From Clostridium_I sp963725425 (GTDB lineage Bacteria; Bacillota; Clostridia; Clostridiales; Clostridiaceae): a stretch of DNA of 64,000 bases. Within the stretch, counting starts at the first letter, position 1; each line of letters starts with the position of its first letter. Under the pieces are notes generated by a model. The model saw only the letters and a list, made by a program, of their open reading frames with translations. It had not been told where the DNA came from and ran no database searches. The stretch covers positions 434,001-498,000 of the forward strand of contig CAVRYJ010000031.1 in assembly GCA_963725425.1 (NCBI GenBank), read 5' to 3'. Both the position numbers and the translations under genes were made by a program. This document shows positions 8,908 through 18,375 of this stretch, piece after piece.

Positions 8908-11621
8908 ATGGAAAAGAAAAAGAAATTCAAAAAATATTTAATAGGTATACTGCTCTAATTGTATTAATGGTAGCTTTATTTTCAATAATAGGTGCAAAAT
9001 TATATTCTTTACAGATATCAAACGGACAATATTACAATGATACAGCAAATAGCAAATCTGATAAGATTATAACAGTAGAGGCACCAAGAGGGTTAATAAC
9101 AGATAAAAATGGAGTAGACCTTGCTACTGAAGTACAAAGTTATAACCTTACATATACAGATACAACTGTGGCTGGTAACCATGTGTTTGCAACACTACAA
9201 AAGGTATTTAAAATTTTAGATGAAAATGGAGAAGTTCAAACAGATAGTTTTCCTTTAAAGATTGGACCATATAGATTTCAATTTAGTTCAAGTGATCCTA
9301 AAGAAATACAAATCATGCAACTAAGATTTTTAAAAGATAGAGGGTTTCAAGATAGTATATTAAAAAACAAGTTTAGTAATAAAGCTGAAACTGATTTAAC
9401 AGCTGGTGAAACTACTGAGCTTAATGATGAACTTTTAAAATTAACTCCTGAAACGGTTTATAATAATCTTGTTCAGCAATATGCTGTAATAAAAGGAGTT
9501 TCAAGTTTGCACATACAGGAAACACCTGATCTAATAAGAAGATATTTGATTGTACAAGATGCTATAAAAATGAATGGTTTTTCTGGATATAAATCAGTTG
9601 GTATAGCAACTAATATAAAGAAAGATACATCCCTTATATTTAAGCAAAGTCTTTCAGAATTGCCTGGAATTAATGTAGAAAATCAGCCTATGAGGCAATA
9701 TCCCTATGATCAACTTGGTTCATCAGTTTTAGGATATATAAGCAAAATAAGTTCTGCTGATCAAGCAAAATATGCAGCAAAGGGTTATGATACAAGTGCT
9801 GATTATGTGGGAGCTTTTGGAATTGAATCTGCTATGGAAAGCAGTCTCAAAGGAGTTAACGGAGGAGAATCAATTCAAGTTGATAATCAGGGTAGGGTGA
9901 AAAAGAAGCTTTCTACTAAGAAGGCAGTTCCTGGAAAAAATGTTCAACTAACAATAGATGCAAATGTGCAGTATGCAACAGAAAATGCATTAAATACAGA
10001 GATGAAGAAATTACAAGCTACAGGAGCAGTAAATGGTTTAAATGTATCAAATGCTACAAGAGGAGCGGCTGTTGCTATAGATATTCACACTGGTGGAATA
10101 ATAGCACTGGCAAGTTTACCAGGTTTTAATCCTAATGATTTTTCTACTTCCCAAGGATTAACGGAGGCTGAAACAGAAAAATATTTTAATCCAGACTACG
10201 AAAAGATGGCACAATCTCAAGGAAAGCCACAAAGTTTAATTGATTATATGTTTCCAATAGACACAAGTATAAGTGGAAATACCACAATTAGAAAAGATAG
10301 TTTTGATTATTATCCAAAACCATTATATAATTATGCAACTATGTCACTTATTCCTTCAGGTTCCACCTTTAAACCAATGACAGCAATTGCAGGTCTACAA
10401 ACTGGAGTTATAAATGCTTCTACGATTTACGATGATAAAGGTGAGTTTGATATAGGAGGAGGTCATATGGATCAATTCCTAACAGATGGCGCACTTGGTC
10501 CTGTAAATGTAGTAAGTGCCATAGAAAAATCCAGTAACCCATTTTTTATGAATGTTGGAGGAAAACTAAGAGCAAAATCTGGAGACGATACTTTAGCTAA
10601 ATATGCATGGGGATTTGGACTAGGAGCAGATCCTAGTTCAACAAATCCTGGTACAGGAATAGAAATAAATGAAAATTTTGGGCAGGTATATAATACAGTA
10701 TCTCAGAAAAATCTTTCAGCATCTCAATATCTTTTGAGTATTGAGCAAGATTTAACTACTGGAACTAGCGGCACCGGAGGGAAACTTCCTCAGATAGATT
10801 TATATGACAGAGACGGCGATGATACAATTGTTTATAATGGGAAAAAGCTCTCAGAAATAAAGAATGAAATTAAAAGTGATATAAAAGACTCCGTAAAAAA
10901 TGGAACTTTTTCAAAAAGCAACTACACTGATTTATTTAAACAATTAATTGATACTGATCCTAAGTATAAAGGTACAAATATCACTGATGCTGAGTTACAA
11001 GCAGTTGTGAATGATGTAAACTACCAAGCTGTACAGACAGGTCATGGTTCGTTAAGTCTTCCATACAATATGTATATTGCATCTATTGGGCAGGGTATGG
11101 ATAATTTCACGCCTCTTCAGATGGCAAACTATATAGCTACGATTGCTAATGGTGGCACAAGATATAAACTTCATTTAGTTAATAAAATAACGGATTCTCA
11201 GGGCAAGGTAATTTCTGAGACGAAACCTGTGGTACTAGACAAAGCCGATATTAGTGCTGAGACTAGAAACCTAGTTATGCAAGGCATGAACAACGTTACA
11301 GGTGCTGGTGGTAATACAGATGGTACTGCGGCTCAGGCACTTGGCAACTTTCCTATACCTACAGGTGGTAAAACTGGTACAGCAGAGTTTAATACATCTG
11401 ATATACAGAATAAAGTTGGTAGAGGAGATTATGGTTGGTTTGTAGGTTACGCACCCGCTGAAAATCCTCAAATTGCTATAGCTGTAGTAATATTTGATGG
11501 TGGTTATGGTAGCGATGTTGCTAATGTTGCTAGAGGAATGTACGAAAGCTATTTTAAAAATGATCCTCGAATGGCAAATTACAACTATGATCTTGACACA
11601 AATTTAAAACCTATTAATTAA
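8908..11621 (+). pseudogene. class B penicillin-binding protein (PBP2/FtsI-like transpeptidase), frameshift near the N-terminus
   Basis: A large class B PBP, 904 residues when joined. The natural start is ATG at 8908, giving MEKKKKFKKYL, but that frame stops at once. One missing A at 8940-8941 separates it from the main frame, which reads YTALIVLMVALFSIIGAKLY, an N-terminal membrane anchor. The dimerisation domain and the MRQYPYDQLGSSVLGYIS segment follow. The transpeptidase motifs are SxxK (STFK, residues 466-469 counting from 8967), SxN (SSN, 522-524) and KTGT (802-805). It cross-links peptidoglycan outside the membrane. At about 900 residues it is longer than typical PBP2, with inserts around the active-site domain, as in clostridial homologues. 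The lesion is probably a sequence error because all active-site motifs are intact. Confidence 0.87.
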
Positions 11622-11726
11622 CTTTTGTTAAGTGTTATGCATATAGACAGCATCTAAAAAAGTTATGTTAAAACAATAGGACTGGGACTGCCATAAAAAT
11701 AAAAAAGTTAAGAATTGAAAATTGAG

Positions 11727-11762
11727 AGGTAACTTATTAGTTAAAATAAGCTACCTTTTATT
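11727..11762 (+). terminator. Rho-independent terminator downstream of the PBP gene
   Basis: AGGTAACTTAT pairs with ATAAGCTACCT (one mismatch) around an 8-base loop and is followed by TTTATTTT, about 105 bp after the stop codon. Confidence 0.7.
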
Positions 11763-11962
11763 TTGATCTATCAAAGTCTGCTTCATGCCCTTACTGTGTT
11801 CGTTGAAAAATGATGCTGTTGTTAAGTATCTTAAAAATCAGTCCTTATTTTCTGCTTAAGTGATCATCAAAAATAAGAACTCAGCATGTTAGTCTATTTG
11901 AGCTTGTTATTTTCTTTCCTATATCTTCTAAATATTTATTCATTGCTTTTTAATGATTTTAT
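11763..11962. other. intergenic stretch with a possible degenerate palindromic repeat
   Basis: No gene seen. The piece 11865-11925 resembles the GCATC-ended palindromic repeat found elsewhere in the window (CATCAAAAATAAG, then GTTAGTCTATTT), but it has lost its symmetry. Confidence 0.3.
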
Positions 11963-12154
11963 CTAATGTATTTTATATTCTCCACGACCACCTGGCTCTA
12001 ATGAACTTTCAATATTAATTTCCATAATTCCAATAAACTCATTATTTTTGTAATAAGGCAGATGAAAAACTTTAATATGCCCACCTTCAATAATATCTAA
12101 TGGAACTCAAAAAGGATTATGACGATATGTAGTGTTGAGTATATCAGATTCCAT
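11963..12154 (-). pseudogene. gene remnant with internal TGA, family not recognised
   Basis: A 64-codon minus-strand stretch from ATG at 12154 to TAG at 11963, interrupted only at codon 16 by TGA (12107-12109) in the context HNPF-stop-VPLDIIEGG, where Trp is plausible. The rest reads like a real protein C-terminus (GGHIKVFHLPYYKNNEFIG, then a Gly-rich end). There is no ribosome binding site or long upstream frame. Most likely the surviving 3' end of an inactivated gene. Confidence 0.45.
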
Positions 12155-12206
12155 TGCTATAAAATAAATTAGGTAGAAATATTAGCTAAAGAAGAAAATA
12201 AAAGAA

Positions 12207-12224
12207 ATGTGATTTAAATCACAT
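12207..12224 (+). promoter_or_regulatory. CRP/FNR-family operator upstream of the hemerythrin gene
   Basis: The 18-base perfect palindrome ATGTGATTTAAATCACAT contains the exact CRP-type half-site pair TGTGA-N6-TCACA. Its centre (12215.5) is about 41.5 bases upstream of the start point expected from the TATAAT at 12245-12250, the class II activator position. The binding protein is not in this window. Confidence 0.65.
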
Positions 12225-12244
12225 CCAATTTAAATCAACAAAGT

Positions 12245-12250
12245 TATAAT
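12245..12250 (+). promoter_or_regulatory. -10 element of the hemerythrin promoter
   Basis: A perfect TATAAT with no good -35 hexamer 17 bases upstream. The position is occupied by the CRP/FNR-like palindrome, as expected for an activator-dependent promoter. Confidence 0.55.
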
Positions 12251-12341
12251 AATGGAGCCGGAATTTATAAGGGTAAAAAAATATAAGCTAGTTTAAAATA
12301 CATACATTGCTATACTAATATTAAAAATAGGGAGTGTTCAT

Positions 12342-12764
12342 ATGACAAATATAGATAATTTCATAAGACAACATAAGGATATTATAGAAGAGGTAAATCA
12401 TATTGATAAAACAATAAGTAAACAAGATTACCAAGATCATTTAGATGATTTTGTTTCGCATATAAATAAGTTAGCGGGGAAATTAAAAATTCATCTAAAT
12501 TCTGAAGATAAGTTTTTATACCCAAATTTAGTTAACGGAGCCGATATAGAACTAAAAAATATGGCGAATTCATATATTGAGGATATGGGCAATATCGCCA
12601 ATGCATTTACGAATTATAAAAATGAATTTAATACTAAAAGTAAAATTAATCAAAAACTTGATACATTTGTATCTCAAACAAAACTTATAGTTAATAAAAT
12701 AAGAAATCGGATATCAAAAGAAGAAACTGGATTATATAAATTAATTGTTGAAAAAGGAATATAA
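12342..12764 (+). CDS. hemerythrin-like domain protein
   Basis: A 140-residue four-helix protein of the hemerythrin/HHE superfamily. Candidate iron ligands are His10 (RQHKDI), His39 (VSHINKLAGK), the HLNSEDKFLYP motif near residue 51 with its His and Glu, and the late Glu pair in SKEETGLY. The C-terminal ligands are less canonical than in oxygen-carrying hemerythrins. Family members bind a di-iron centre and act in O2 or NO sensing, storage or repair. ATG at 12342 is preceded by GGGAGTG. It is a single gene with its own activator-type promoter. The CRP/FNR-like site suggests induction by redox or nitrosative stress (inference). Confidence 0.8.
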   Translation: MTNIDNFIRQHKDIIEEVNHIDKTISKQDYQDHLDDFVSHINKLAGKLKIHLNSEDKFLYPNLVNGADIELKNMANSYIEDMGNIANAFTNYKNEFNTKSKINQKLDTFVSQTKLIVNKIRNRISKEETGLYKLIVEKGI

Positions 12765-12768
12765 ATCA

Positions 12769-12856
12769 ATGATAAAGATGCTGTTCATTATGACCAAACT
12801 GGAGTCTTTGTAGATAAAAAACTAAAATGGATGATGATGGAAAAGCAGAACTATAA
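12769..12856 (+). pseudogene. short gene remnant after the hemerythrin gene
   Basis: One frame reads DAVHYDQTGVFVDKKLK and, after a one-base shift, another reads MDDDGKAEL then stop. The pieces join sensibly into a C-terminal tail, suggesting the 3' end of a lost gene. It is too short to assign, and the end overlaps a terminator hairpin. Confidence 0.3.
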
Positions 12857-12879
12857 TAATTACAGTCCTGCTTTTTTCA
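12841..12879. terminator. terminator between the hemerythrin gene and the bgl operon
   Basis: AAAAGCAGAACTATA pairs imperfectly with TACAGTCCTGCTTTT, with a T-run on the plus side and TTTTCC on the minus side. It probably serves both converging genes. Confidence 0.65.
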
Positions 12880-12888
12880 TCTTATTTT

Positions 12889-14322
12889 TTAATCTAAACT
12901 TTCTCCATTTGTATCTATAACTTTTTTATACCAATCAAAACTCTTTTTCTTAGTTCGTTTTAGTGTACCGTTACCATCATTATCTTTGTCAACATATATG
13001 AATCCATAACGTTTCTTCATTTCACCTGTAGTTGCACTTACTAAATCAATACATCCCCAAGATGTATATCCCATCAAGTCTACACCATCTTCATTAACAG
13101 CATCCTTCATTGCCTGAATATGCTGCCTTAAGTAATCAATACGATAGTCATCTTCTACATATCCATTCGCATCTAATTTATCAACAGCACCTAATCCGTT
13201 TTCCACAATGAATAATGGCTTTTGGTAACGGTCATATAAAGAATTCATCGTAATTCTTAAACCAAGAGGATCAATCTGCCATCCCCATTCGCTAGCTTTT
13301 AGATATGGGTTCTTCAAAGTTGCAAATACATTGCCTTCTGTTTGTGAATTTACTTCTGGATCAGCACTAGTTAATCGAGAAGCATAATAACTAAAGGAAA
13401 TGAAATCAACGGTGTTTTCCTTTAATAGTTTTTCATCACCATTATCCATTTGCAAAGTGATATTATTCTTTTCCATCATCTTTTTAGCATAGTTTGGATA
13501 TTTTCCACGTGACTGCACATCTATAAAAAAGTAGTTTTCTCTATCTTTCTCCATTGATTTCCACACGTCTTCTGGATCACATGTGTTAGCATAGGTATTC
13601 CCAGCAGCTAACATGCACCCAACCTTGAATTCCGAATTAATTTCATGTGCCAATTTTGTTGCTTTTGCACTTGCAACTAACTGATAATGTGCTGCTTGGT
13701 ACTTTATAGCTTCAGCATTATCACCTGCATTAAATATTAAGCCTGCACCAACAAATGACAAATGTAGCAACATATTAATTTCGTTAAATGTTAGCCAATA
13801 TTTCACTTTGTCCTTATACCGATTGAAAATAGCTTCACAATATGTTACGTAGTAATTTACCATTTTACGACTTTTCCATCCACCTATTGTTTCAACAAGG
13901 TGCATAGGAGCGTCAAAATGAGCTATTGTAACTAATGGTTCAATACCATATTTAAAACATTCATCAAACACATCATCATAAAATTTAAGTCCTTCCTCAT
14001 TTGGAACTAAATCATCTCCATTTGGAAATATACGAGTCCATGAAAGTGATAAACGGAAACATTTAAATCCCATTTCTGAGAGTAGCGCTATGTCTTCTTT
14101 GTAATGATGATAAAAATCAATAGCCTCATGACTTGGATAATAATGATTTTCATCACATTTCAGCATTTCCATTTCTCCATTCATAATATGAAAACGATCT
14201 TTACCTGCAGGAATTACATCAACTATAGACAATCCCTTATTTCCTTGTAAATATCCACCTTCGCATTGATTAGCAGCAGTAGCTCCTCCCCATAAAAATC
14301 CTTTTTTAAAACCTTTTATCAT
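12889..14322 (-). CDS. 6-phospho-beta-glucosidase (GH1)
   Basis: A 477-residue GH1 enzyme that hydrolyses phosphorylated beta-glucosides delivered by a PTS. From ATG at 14322, the acid/base Glu lies in TFNE (about residue 181) and the nucleophile in IVENGLG (about 374). The N-terminal FLWGGATAANQCEGG signature is also present. The start is ATG at 14322, because GTG at 14331 lies within the AGGTAGGTG binding site. It is 24 bp downstream of the beta-glucoside PTS gene and surely in one operon with it, so the substrate enters as the 6-phosphate. Length and motifs are normal. Confidence 0.93.
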   Translation of the reverse strand: MIKGFKKGFLWGGATAANQCEGGYLQGNKGLSIVDVIPAGKDRFHIMNGEMEMLKCDENHYYPSHEAIDFYHHYKEDIALLSEMGFKCFRLSLSWTRIFPNGDDLVPNEEGLKFYDDVFDECFKYGIEPLVTIAHFDAPMHLVETIGGWKSRKMVNYYVTYCEAIFNRYKDKVKYWLTFNEINMLLHLSFVGAGLIFNAGDNAEAIKYQAAHYQLVASAKATKLAHEINSEFKVGCMLAAGNTYANTCDPEDVWKSMEKDRENYFFIDVQSRGKYPNYAKKMMEKNNITLQMDNGDEKLLKENTVDFISFSYYASRLTSADPEVNSQTEGNVFATLKNPYLKASEWGWQIDPLGLRITMNSLYDRYQKPLFIVENGLGAVDKLDANGYVEDDYRIDYLRQHIQAMKDAVNEDGVDLMGYTSWGCIDLVSATTGEMKKRYGFIYVDKDNDGNGTLKRTKKKSFDWYKKVIDTNGESLD

Positions 14323-14346
14323 ATTTTTCACCTACCTATTATAATT

Positions 14347-16185
14347 TTATTGTTTTCTAGCATACAATTTTAATAATTCATCATTCATTGATATACTCCC
14401 CACCTCACTTCCAACTATGTCTGTATAATTATCTGAATTTGTAATAACAATTACAGCTGTAGTATCAAATCCTTTTTTTTTAATATTATCTATATCAAAT
14501 TCAACTAACAGCTGTCCTTTTGTAATCCTATCTCCTTGTTTTATATTTGTTTTAAAGTACTGTCCGTTAAGTTTGACAGTATCAAACCCAATGTGAATTA
14601 ATATTTCTGCTCCATTATTGGTTGTTATTCCAACTGCATGTCCTGTTGGAAATACGGCAGTGGCAACACCATCAGCTGGAGAAACTAATGTTCCGTTAGA
14701 AGGTTCAATAGCAATTCCTTTTCCTAAAGCACCTGATGCAAATACTTCATCACTGACATCACATAATTGTTTAACATTACCTGAAAGTGGACTTGATATT
14801 TCTTCATTTTTCACTAATTTCTCATTATCTGAGTTTACTTCTATTTCTTCTGCGGGATCTTCAAAGCCCACTATATATGTCAATATAGCTGATAATACAT
14901 AAGACGTTATAATTCCAATAATAACCCCAATAAATCCATTTCCATATAATGCAGGTATTGAAACTAAACTGGGAGAAACTAGCGCTACTGCTGAACTATG
15001 ATAATATCCTGTAATTGCACCACCAACAGCACCGCCGATACAACCACAAATAAATGGTTTTTTTAATTTCAATGTGGCTCCATAAATTGCTGGTTCTGTT
15101 ATTCCAAATAATGCTACAGTGGCTGCTGCTAAACTTATGTTCTTTAATTGCTTATTTTTAGTTTTTAAGTAAACACCTAGTACAGCTCCACCTTGTGAAA
15201 AATTAGCTGGTCCAAGCAAAGGTGTTAATGTATCAAATTTATATTTTGAAATATTATTTAGCATTACAGGAATGATACCCCAATGTATTCCAAACATAAC
15301 TGCAACCTGCCATAATCCACCTACCAAAGCTCCTATTAATATTGGACTGAATCCATAAATAGAACTATAAACAATAGCAATTATATTACTAATAAAATTA
15401 CCTATTGGTCCAAATACAATAAAAATCAAAGGTACCATTACTGTAATACACACTAATGGAGTTAAAACACCTTTAACATTTTCATGAATGACTTTATTAC
15501 AAAACTTTTCTAGTATAGATAATATCCACACTGCAATAATAGCTGGCAAAATCGTATATCCATAACTTGTTAAATTTACCGGTATGGATAAAAAAGTAAC
15601 ATTCATACCACTATGTGCTATGTTTATAATATTAGGATAAATCATAGCACCCACTATGCTAACTGATAATATTTCATTAGCACCAAATTTTTTAGCTGCT
15701 GTAAAAGCAACAATTAATGGCATGAAATAAAACAAACTATCCGAAGCCGCAAATAGTATGCTATATGTTCCGCTACTTTTATCAATAATTCGTAATGCTG
15801 CAAAAATAGCAAGTAAACCTTTTAATATTCCAGCACCTGCTAAAACACCAAAAAAAGGTGTAAATATAACTGTAATAATATCTATTGCTACATTAACAAT
15901 ATTTTTATCACTAGATTCAGTTTTGGCTATATTTTCATCCATACTAATGGTATTCATTATTTCCGAATAAACGTTTTCAACTTTGTTACCAATAACTACT
16001 TGATATTGTCCTCCATTTTCAACAACGCTAACAACTCCATCTAACTTTTCAATTTTTTCTTTATTAGCTTCTGATACATTTTTCAATTTAAATCTTAATC
16101 TAGTCGCACAGTGTACTAGCGATATTATATTATTTTCACCACCAACATTTTCTACTATTTCCTTTCCTAATTGCGAATAATCCAT
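14347..16185 (-). CDS. beta-glucoside-specific PTS transporter EIIBCA
   Basis: A 612-residue fused PTS permease. The EIIB domain (1-90) carries the phosphorylated Cys26 in LVHCATRLRF. EIIC (about 105-440) is a multi-helix membrane domain with the ITEPAIYG motif. EIIA (about 465-612) has its active His at 531 in LIHIGFDTVKLNG. It imports and phosphorylates beta-glucosides such as cellobiose, salicin or arbutin. AAAGGAGAG precedes ATG at 16185. First gene of a two-gene operon with the GH1 enzyme, divergent from an AraC-type regulator. No LicT-type antiterminator gene or clear RAT hairpin was noticed, so regulation by the AraC protein is more likely (inference). Confidence 0.93.
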   Translation of the reverse strand: MDYSQLGKEIVENVGGENNIISLVHCATRLRFKLKNVSEANKEKIEKLDGVVSVVENGGQYQVVIGNKVENVYSEIMNTISMDENIAKTESSDKNIVNVAIDIITVIFTPFFGVLAGAGILKGLLAIFAALRIIDKSSGTYSILFAASDSLFYFMPLIVAFTAAKKFGANEILSVSIVGAMIYPNIINIAHSGMNVTFLSIPVNLTSYGYTILPAIIAVWILSILEKFCNKVIHENVKGVLTPLVCITVMVPLIFIVFGPIGNFISNIIAIVYSSIYGFSPILIGALVGGLWQVAVMFGIHWGIIPVMLNNISKYKFDTLTPLLGPANFSQGGAVLGVYLKTKNKQLKNISLAAATVALFGITEPAIYGATLKLKKPFICGCIGGAVGGAITGYYHSSAVALVSPSLVSIPALYGNGFIGVIIGIITSYVLSAILTYIVGFEDPAEEIEVNSDNEKLVKNEEISSPLSGNVKQLCDVSDEVFASGALGKGIAIEPSNGTLVSPADGVATAVFPTGHAVGITTNNGAEILIHIGFDTVKLNGQYFKTNIKQGDRITKGQLLVEFDIDNIKKKGFDTTAVIVITNSDNYTDIVGSEVGSISMNDELLKLYARKQ

Positions 16186-16436
16186 TTTCTCTCTCCTTTT
16201 TTTTACTTGAAAATATTAAATAATATCAAAAATTATAATCTCTTTAAGTTAATTAAATTATATCAATTTATTTTTGTTCATTTTAGTATGTATTTTGACC
16301 TAAAAAGGGTGCATTGTTGACTTCTAAATTTAATTTTAAATTTTATGTTAATTTATCAATTATAATAATATTATAGTTGTGGATATTATAATTTCTATGA
16401 TACAATTCACACAATAAAATATAAAAGGGTGATTAT

Positions 16437-17285
16437 ATGGATTATAAACACGAAAAAATAGATATTAACCATGATATTAATGCAAAATTTAATTATTTCA
16501 GTGACAATGGTAGTATTATTTCTAAGCATTGGCATCGTAGTCTGGAATTAATATATATTATGACAGGTAGTCTGGAAGTTAATGTAAATGGGATAGATTA
16601 TTCTATGCATGAAAACGATTTGATAGTCATTAACTCTTTAACAATACACTCAACAATATGTAAATATAAAAATACAGCTGTAGTACTACAAATACCCTAT
16701 GCATTTTGTGAGAATTATATTGATGATATGTCTACCACAAGATTTATGTGCACTCCTGATATTTCAGATAATGAAATACTAATTTATATTAATGAACTTA
16801 AAATTATTCTATTAGAGTTTTACCACACTTATGAAAAAAAAGAACTTGGATATATACTAAAGGTTAACAGTTTAATTTTTAAATTACTGTTTATTTTAGT
16901 AAATAAACTTAGTGAAAAAGATAAAAAATTTGACATAAAACAAAGCGATAAATATCTAAACAGATTATCTATAATAATTGACTATGTAAAAAATCATTAT
17001 AGAGAGCATATTACTCTTGAATCTGCTTCAAATGAACTTTATTTAAATTCTGAATATTTTTCTCGCTTTTTTAAAAAATATATGGGTATAACCTTTTTTA
17101 AATACTTAAATACTATTCGCTTAGAACATGCTTATATAGACATTGTAAACACTGATAATAATATATCTCAAATTATAGATAATAATGGTTTCACTAATTA
17201 TAAAATGTTTATAAAGTTATTTAAAGATGCCTACAGTTGCACCCCTTTTGAAAAGCGTAAACAGATTAAAAGTAAAAAAAAATAG
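16437..17285 (+). CDS. AraC-family regulator of the adjacent beta-glucoside operon
   Basis: A 282-residue regulator. The N-terminal half is a cupin-like sensor domain (KHWHRSLELIYIMTGSLEV at about 25-43). The C-terminal half (about 180-280) holds the two AraC helix-turn-helix units, with ASNELYLNSEYFSRFFKKY and a closing FTNYKMFIKLFKDAY-type motif. AAAGGGTG lies before ATG at 16437, and a TTGACT hexamer at 16317 could be its -35. It is transcribed divergently from the PTS/GH1 operon over a 250-bp AT-rich gap, the usual arrangement for a local sugar-responsive activator. The target is inferred from position. Confidence 0.88.
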   Translation: MDYKHEKIDINHDINAKFNYFSDNGSIISKHWHRSLELIYIMTGSLEVNVNGIDYSMHENDLIVINSLTIHSTICKYKNTAVVLQIPYAFCENYIDDMSTTRFMCTPDISDNEILIYINELKIILLEFYHTYEKKELGYILKVNSLIFKLLFILVNKLSEKDKKFDIKQSDKYLNRLSIIIDYVKNHYREHITLESASNELYLNSEYFSRFFKKYMGITFFKYLNTIRLEHAYIDIVNTDNNISQIIDNNGFTNYKMFIKLFKDAYSCTPFEKRKQIKSKKK

Positions 17286-17343
17286 ATATTTCAAAAATAT
17301 AAAATATCTATTTCAAAACAAATATATATAAGTTTTGACACAT

Positions 17344-17401
17344 AAAAGCCATACATATAAGGTATCTTTTACTTACTTATTTATGGCTTTTGATTGTCTC
17401 T
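17344..17401 (+). terminator. stem-loop downstream of the AraC gene
   Basis: AAAAGCCATA and TATGGCTTTT form a 10-bp stem with a long loop about 60 bp after the AraC stop. Possible terminator with a weak T-run. Confidence 0.5.
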
Positions 17402-17482
17402 ATACATGGATTTTACGCATTTCCAACAACCCTCTTTTAATTTAGGCTATGTTTAATAACAGTGTTGATAATATGACAATTT

Positions 17483-17515
17483 TTAAGGGAAGCGTAAAAT
17501 GGCTTCCCTTAATTC
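17483..17515 (-). terminator. terminator downstream of the DUF1349 gene
   Basis: TTAAGGGAAGC and its inverse GCTTCCCTTAA flank an 8-base loop. On the minus strand the stem is followed by AAAAATTGTC, so the T-run is poor there and the plus-strand side is also weak. It is the only strong stem between the convergent AraC and DUF1349 genes. Confidence 0.5.
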
Positions 17516-17588
17516 ACATTTCATGAAAATTGTTCACTTTATAAAGCTAAATATTATACTAATTTTATTCAATCTTATGAATTGAAAT

Positions 17589-18194
17589 TTATTCACCCAT
17601 TCTTATATTTTTAACTGTCTTATGTTCAAGTGAAAAGTTTGAATAAATTCTTTCTCCACCTTGTCCCGTAGGTGCTTGTGCAAGAAGTCCTACTTTTATT
17701 GTTTCTTCAACTGGAAGATTAAAGAACCTCATCATATAAAAGTTTGACCCGTCTGTAGAATAATGGAATGCGAAGGAATTACCAGTTTTTACAATTTGCA
17801 ACCATACTTCATTTCCATCAATATTACAACCATTAGCATCATCGGACATCTGATTAGTTACAACACTTACTACTGTATGGGTATCAAAGTCTGTAAGTTC
17901 AAAGCAAGCTTTTGCCCATACATTTAAGTCTTTCATAACCATAATAGAAGATGAATCATAAGTATCTTTAAAATCATGGTTTACTTTTACACGCATTACA
18001 AAATCCCCTGTTACTTCTGTATAAAAGTATGGTGCATTACATAACGACTGAGGAGTAATACCTTCTTCTGAAATTGCTCCATTGTTACAGAAGAAATCAC
18101 TTTCTGCTGATGCGTGCATTACAATTTTACCTTCATCAAATTTAATGTTACTCTCATTTAACCACTTAAAATTTTGAAAATCTGTTTGGTTCAT
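17589..18194 (-). CDS. DUF1349 domain protein (concanavalin-like, beta-xylosidase C-terminal type)
   Basis: A 201-residue soluble protein of the DUF1349 family, a beta-sandwich related to the C-terminal domain of some GH43 enzymes. Typical segments are ESDFFCNNGA, the APYFYTEVTGDFVMRVKV strand pair, DSSSIMVM and EVWLQIVKTGNSFAFHYS. There is no signal peptide, so it is probably cytoplasmic. ATG at 18194 has TTGGAGGA upstream. It is the last gene of a group with a GPH transporter and a GH30 hydrolase. Biochemical role unknown; a glycan-binding or accessory function is inferred from context. Confidence 0.85.
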   Translation of the reverse strand: MNQTDFQNFKWLNESNIKFDEGKIVMHASAESDFFCNNGAISEEGITPQSLCNAPYFYTEVTGDFVMRVKVNHDFKDTYDSSSIMVMKDLNVWAKACFELTDFDTHTVVSVVTNQMSDDANGCNIDGNEVWLQIVKTGNSFAFHYSTDGSNFYMMRFFNLPVEETIKVGLLAQAPTGQGGERIYSNFSLEHKTVKNIRMGE

Positions 18195-18215
18195 TTTTTA
18201 CATTCCTCCAATACT

Positions 18216-18269
18216 TTAATAAATTCCTAAATCCTCTAACTCTTTCTTTACTGACGCTACACCTGACAT
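18216..18269 (-). CDS. possible 17-residue microprotein between transporter and DUF1349 genes
   Basis: ATG at 18267-18269 follows a near-perfect GGAGGT ribosome binding site with ideal spacing, and the frame MSGVASVKKELEDLGIY ends in TAA at 18216. A second GGAGG then serves the DUF1349 gene 22 bases on. The peptide is amphipathic and helical. It may be a real microprotein, a translation-coupling leader, or the stub of a deleted gene. Confidence 0.4.
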   Translation of the reverse strand: MSGVASVKKELEDLGIY

Positions 18270-18375
18270 AATAAGACCTCCGTAATTCTTCATATAGTCT
18301 AATTATATCCATATTCATAAAATATCAATTTTCAACATTCATCTCAAATATAGCCTTAATTTAATTCTTAGATTT

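Noticed and set aside
12841..12876. Hairpin as a RAT antitermination site of the bgl operon
   Set aside because: It lies after the last gene of the operon, not in its leader, and fits a terminator.
17703..18190. GH43 beta-xylosidase for the DUF1349 gene
   Set aside because: Only the beta-sandwich domain is present. The catalytic five-bladed propeller is missing and there is room for no more.
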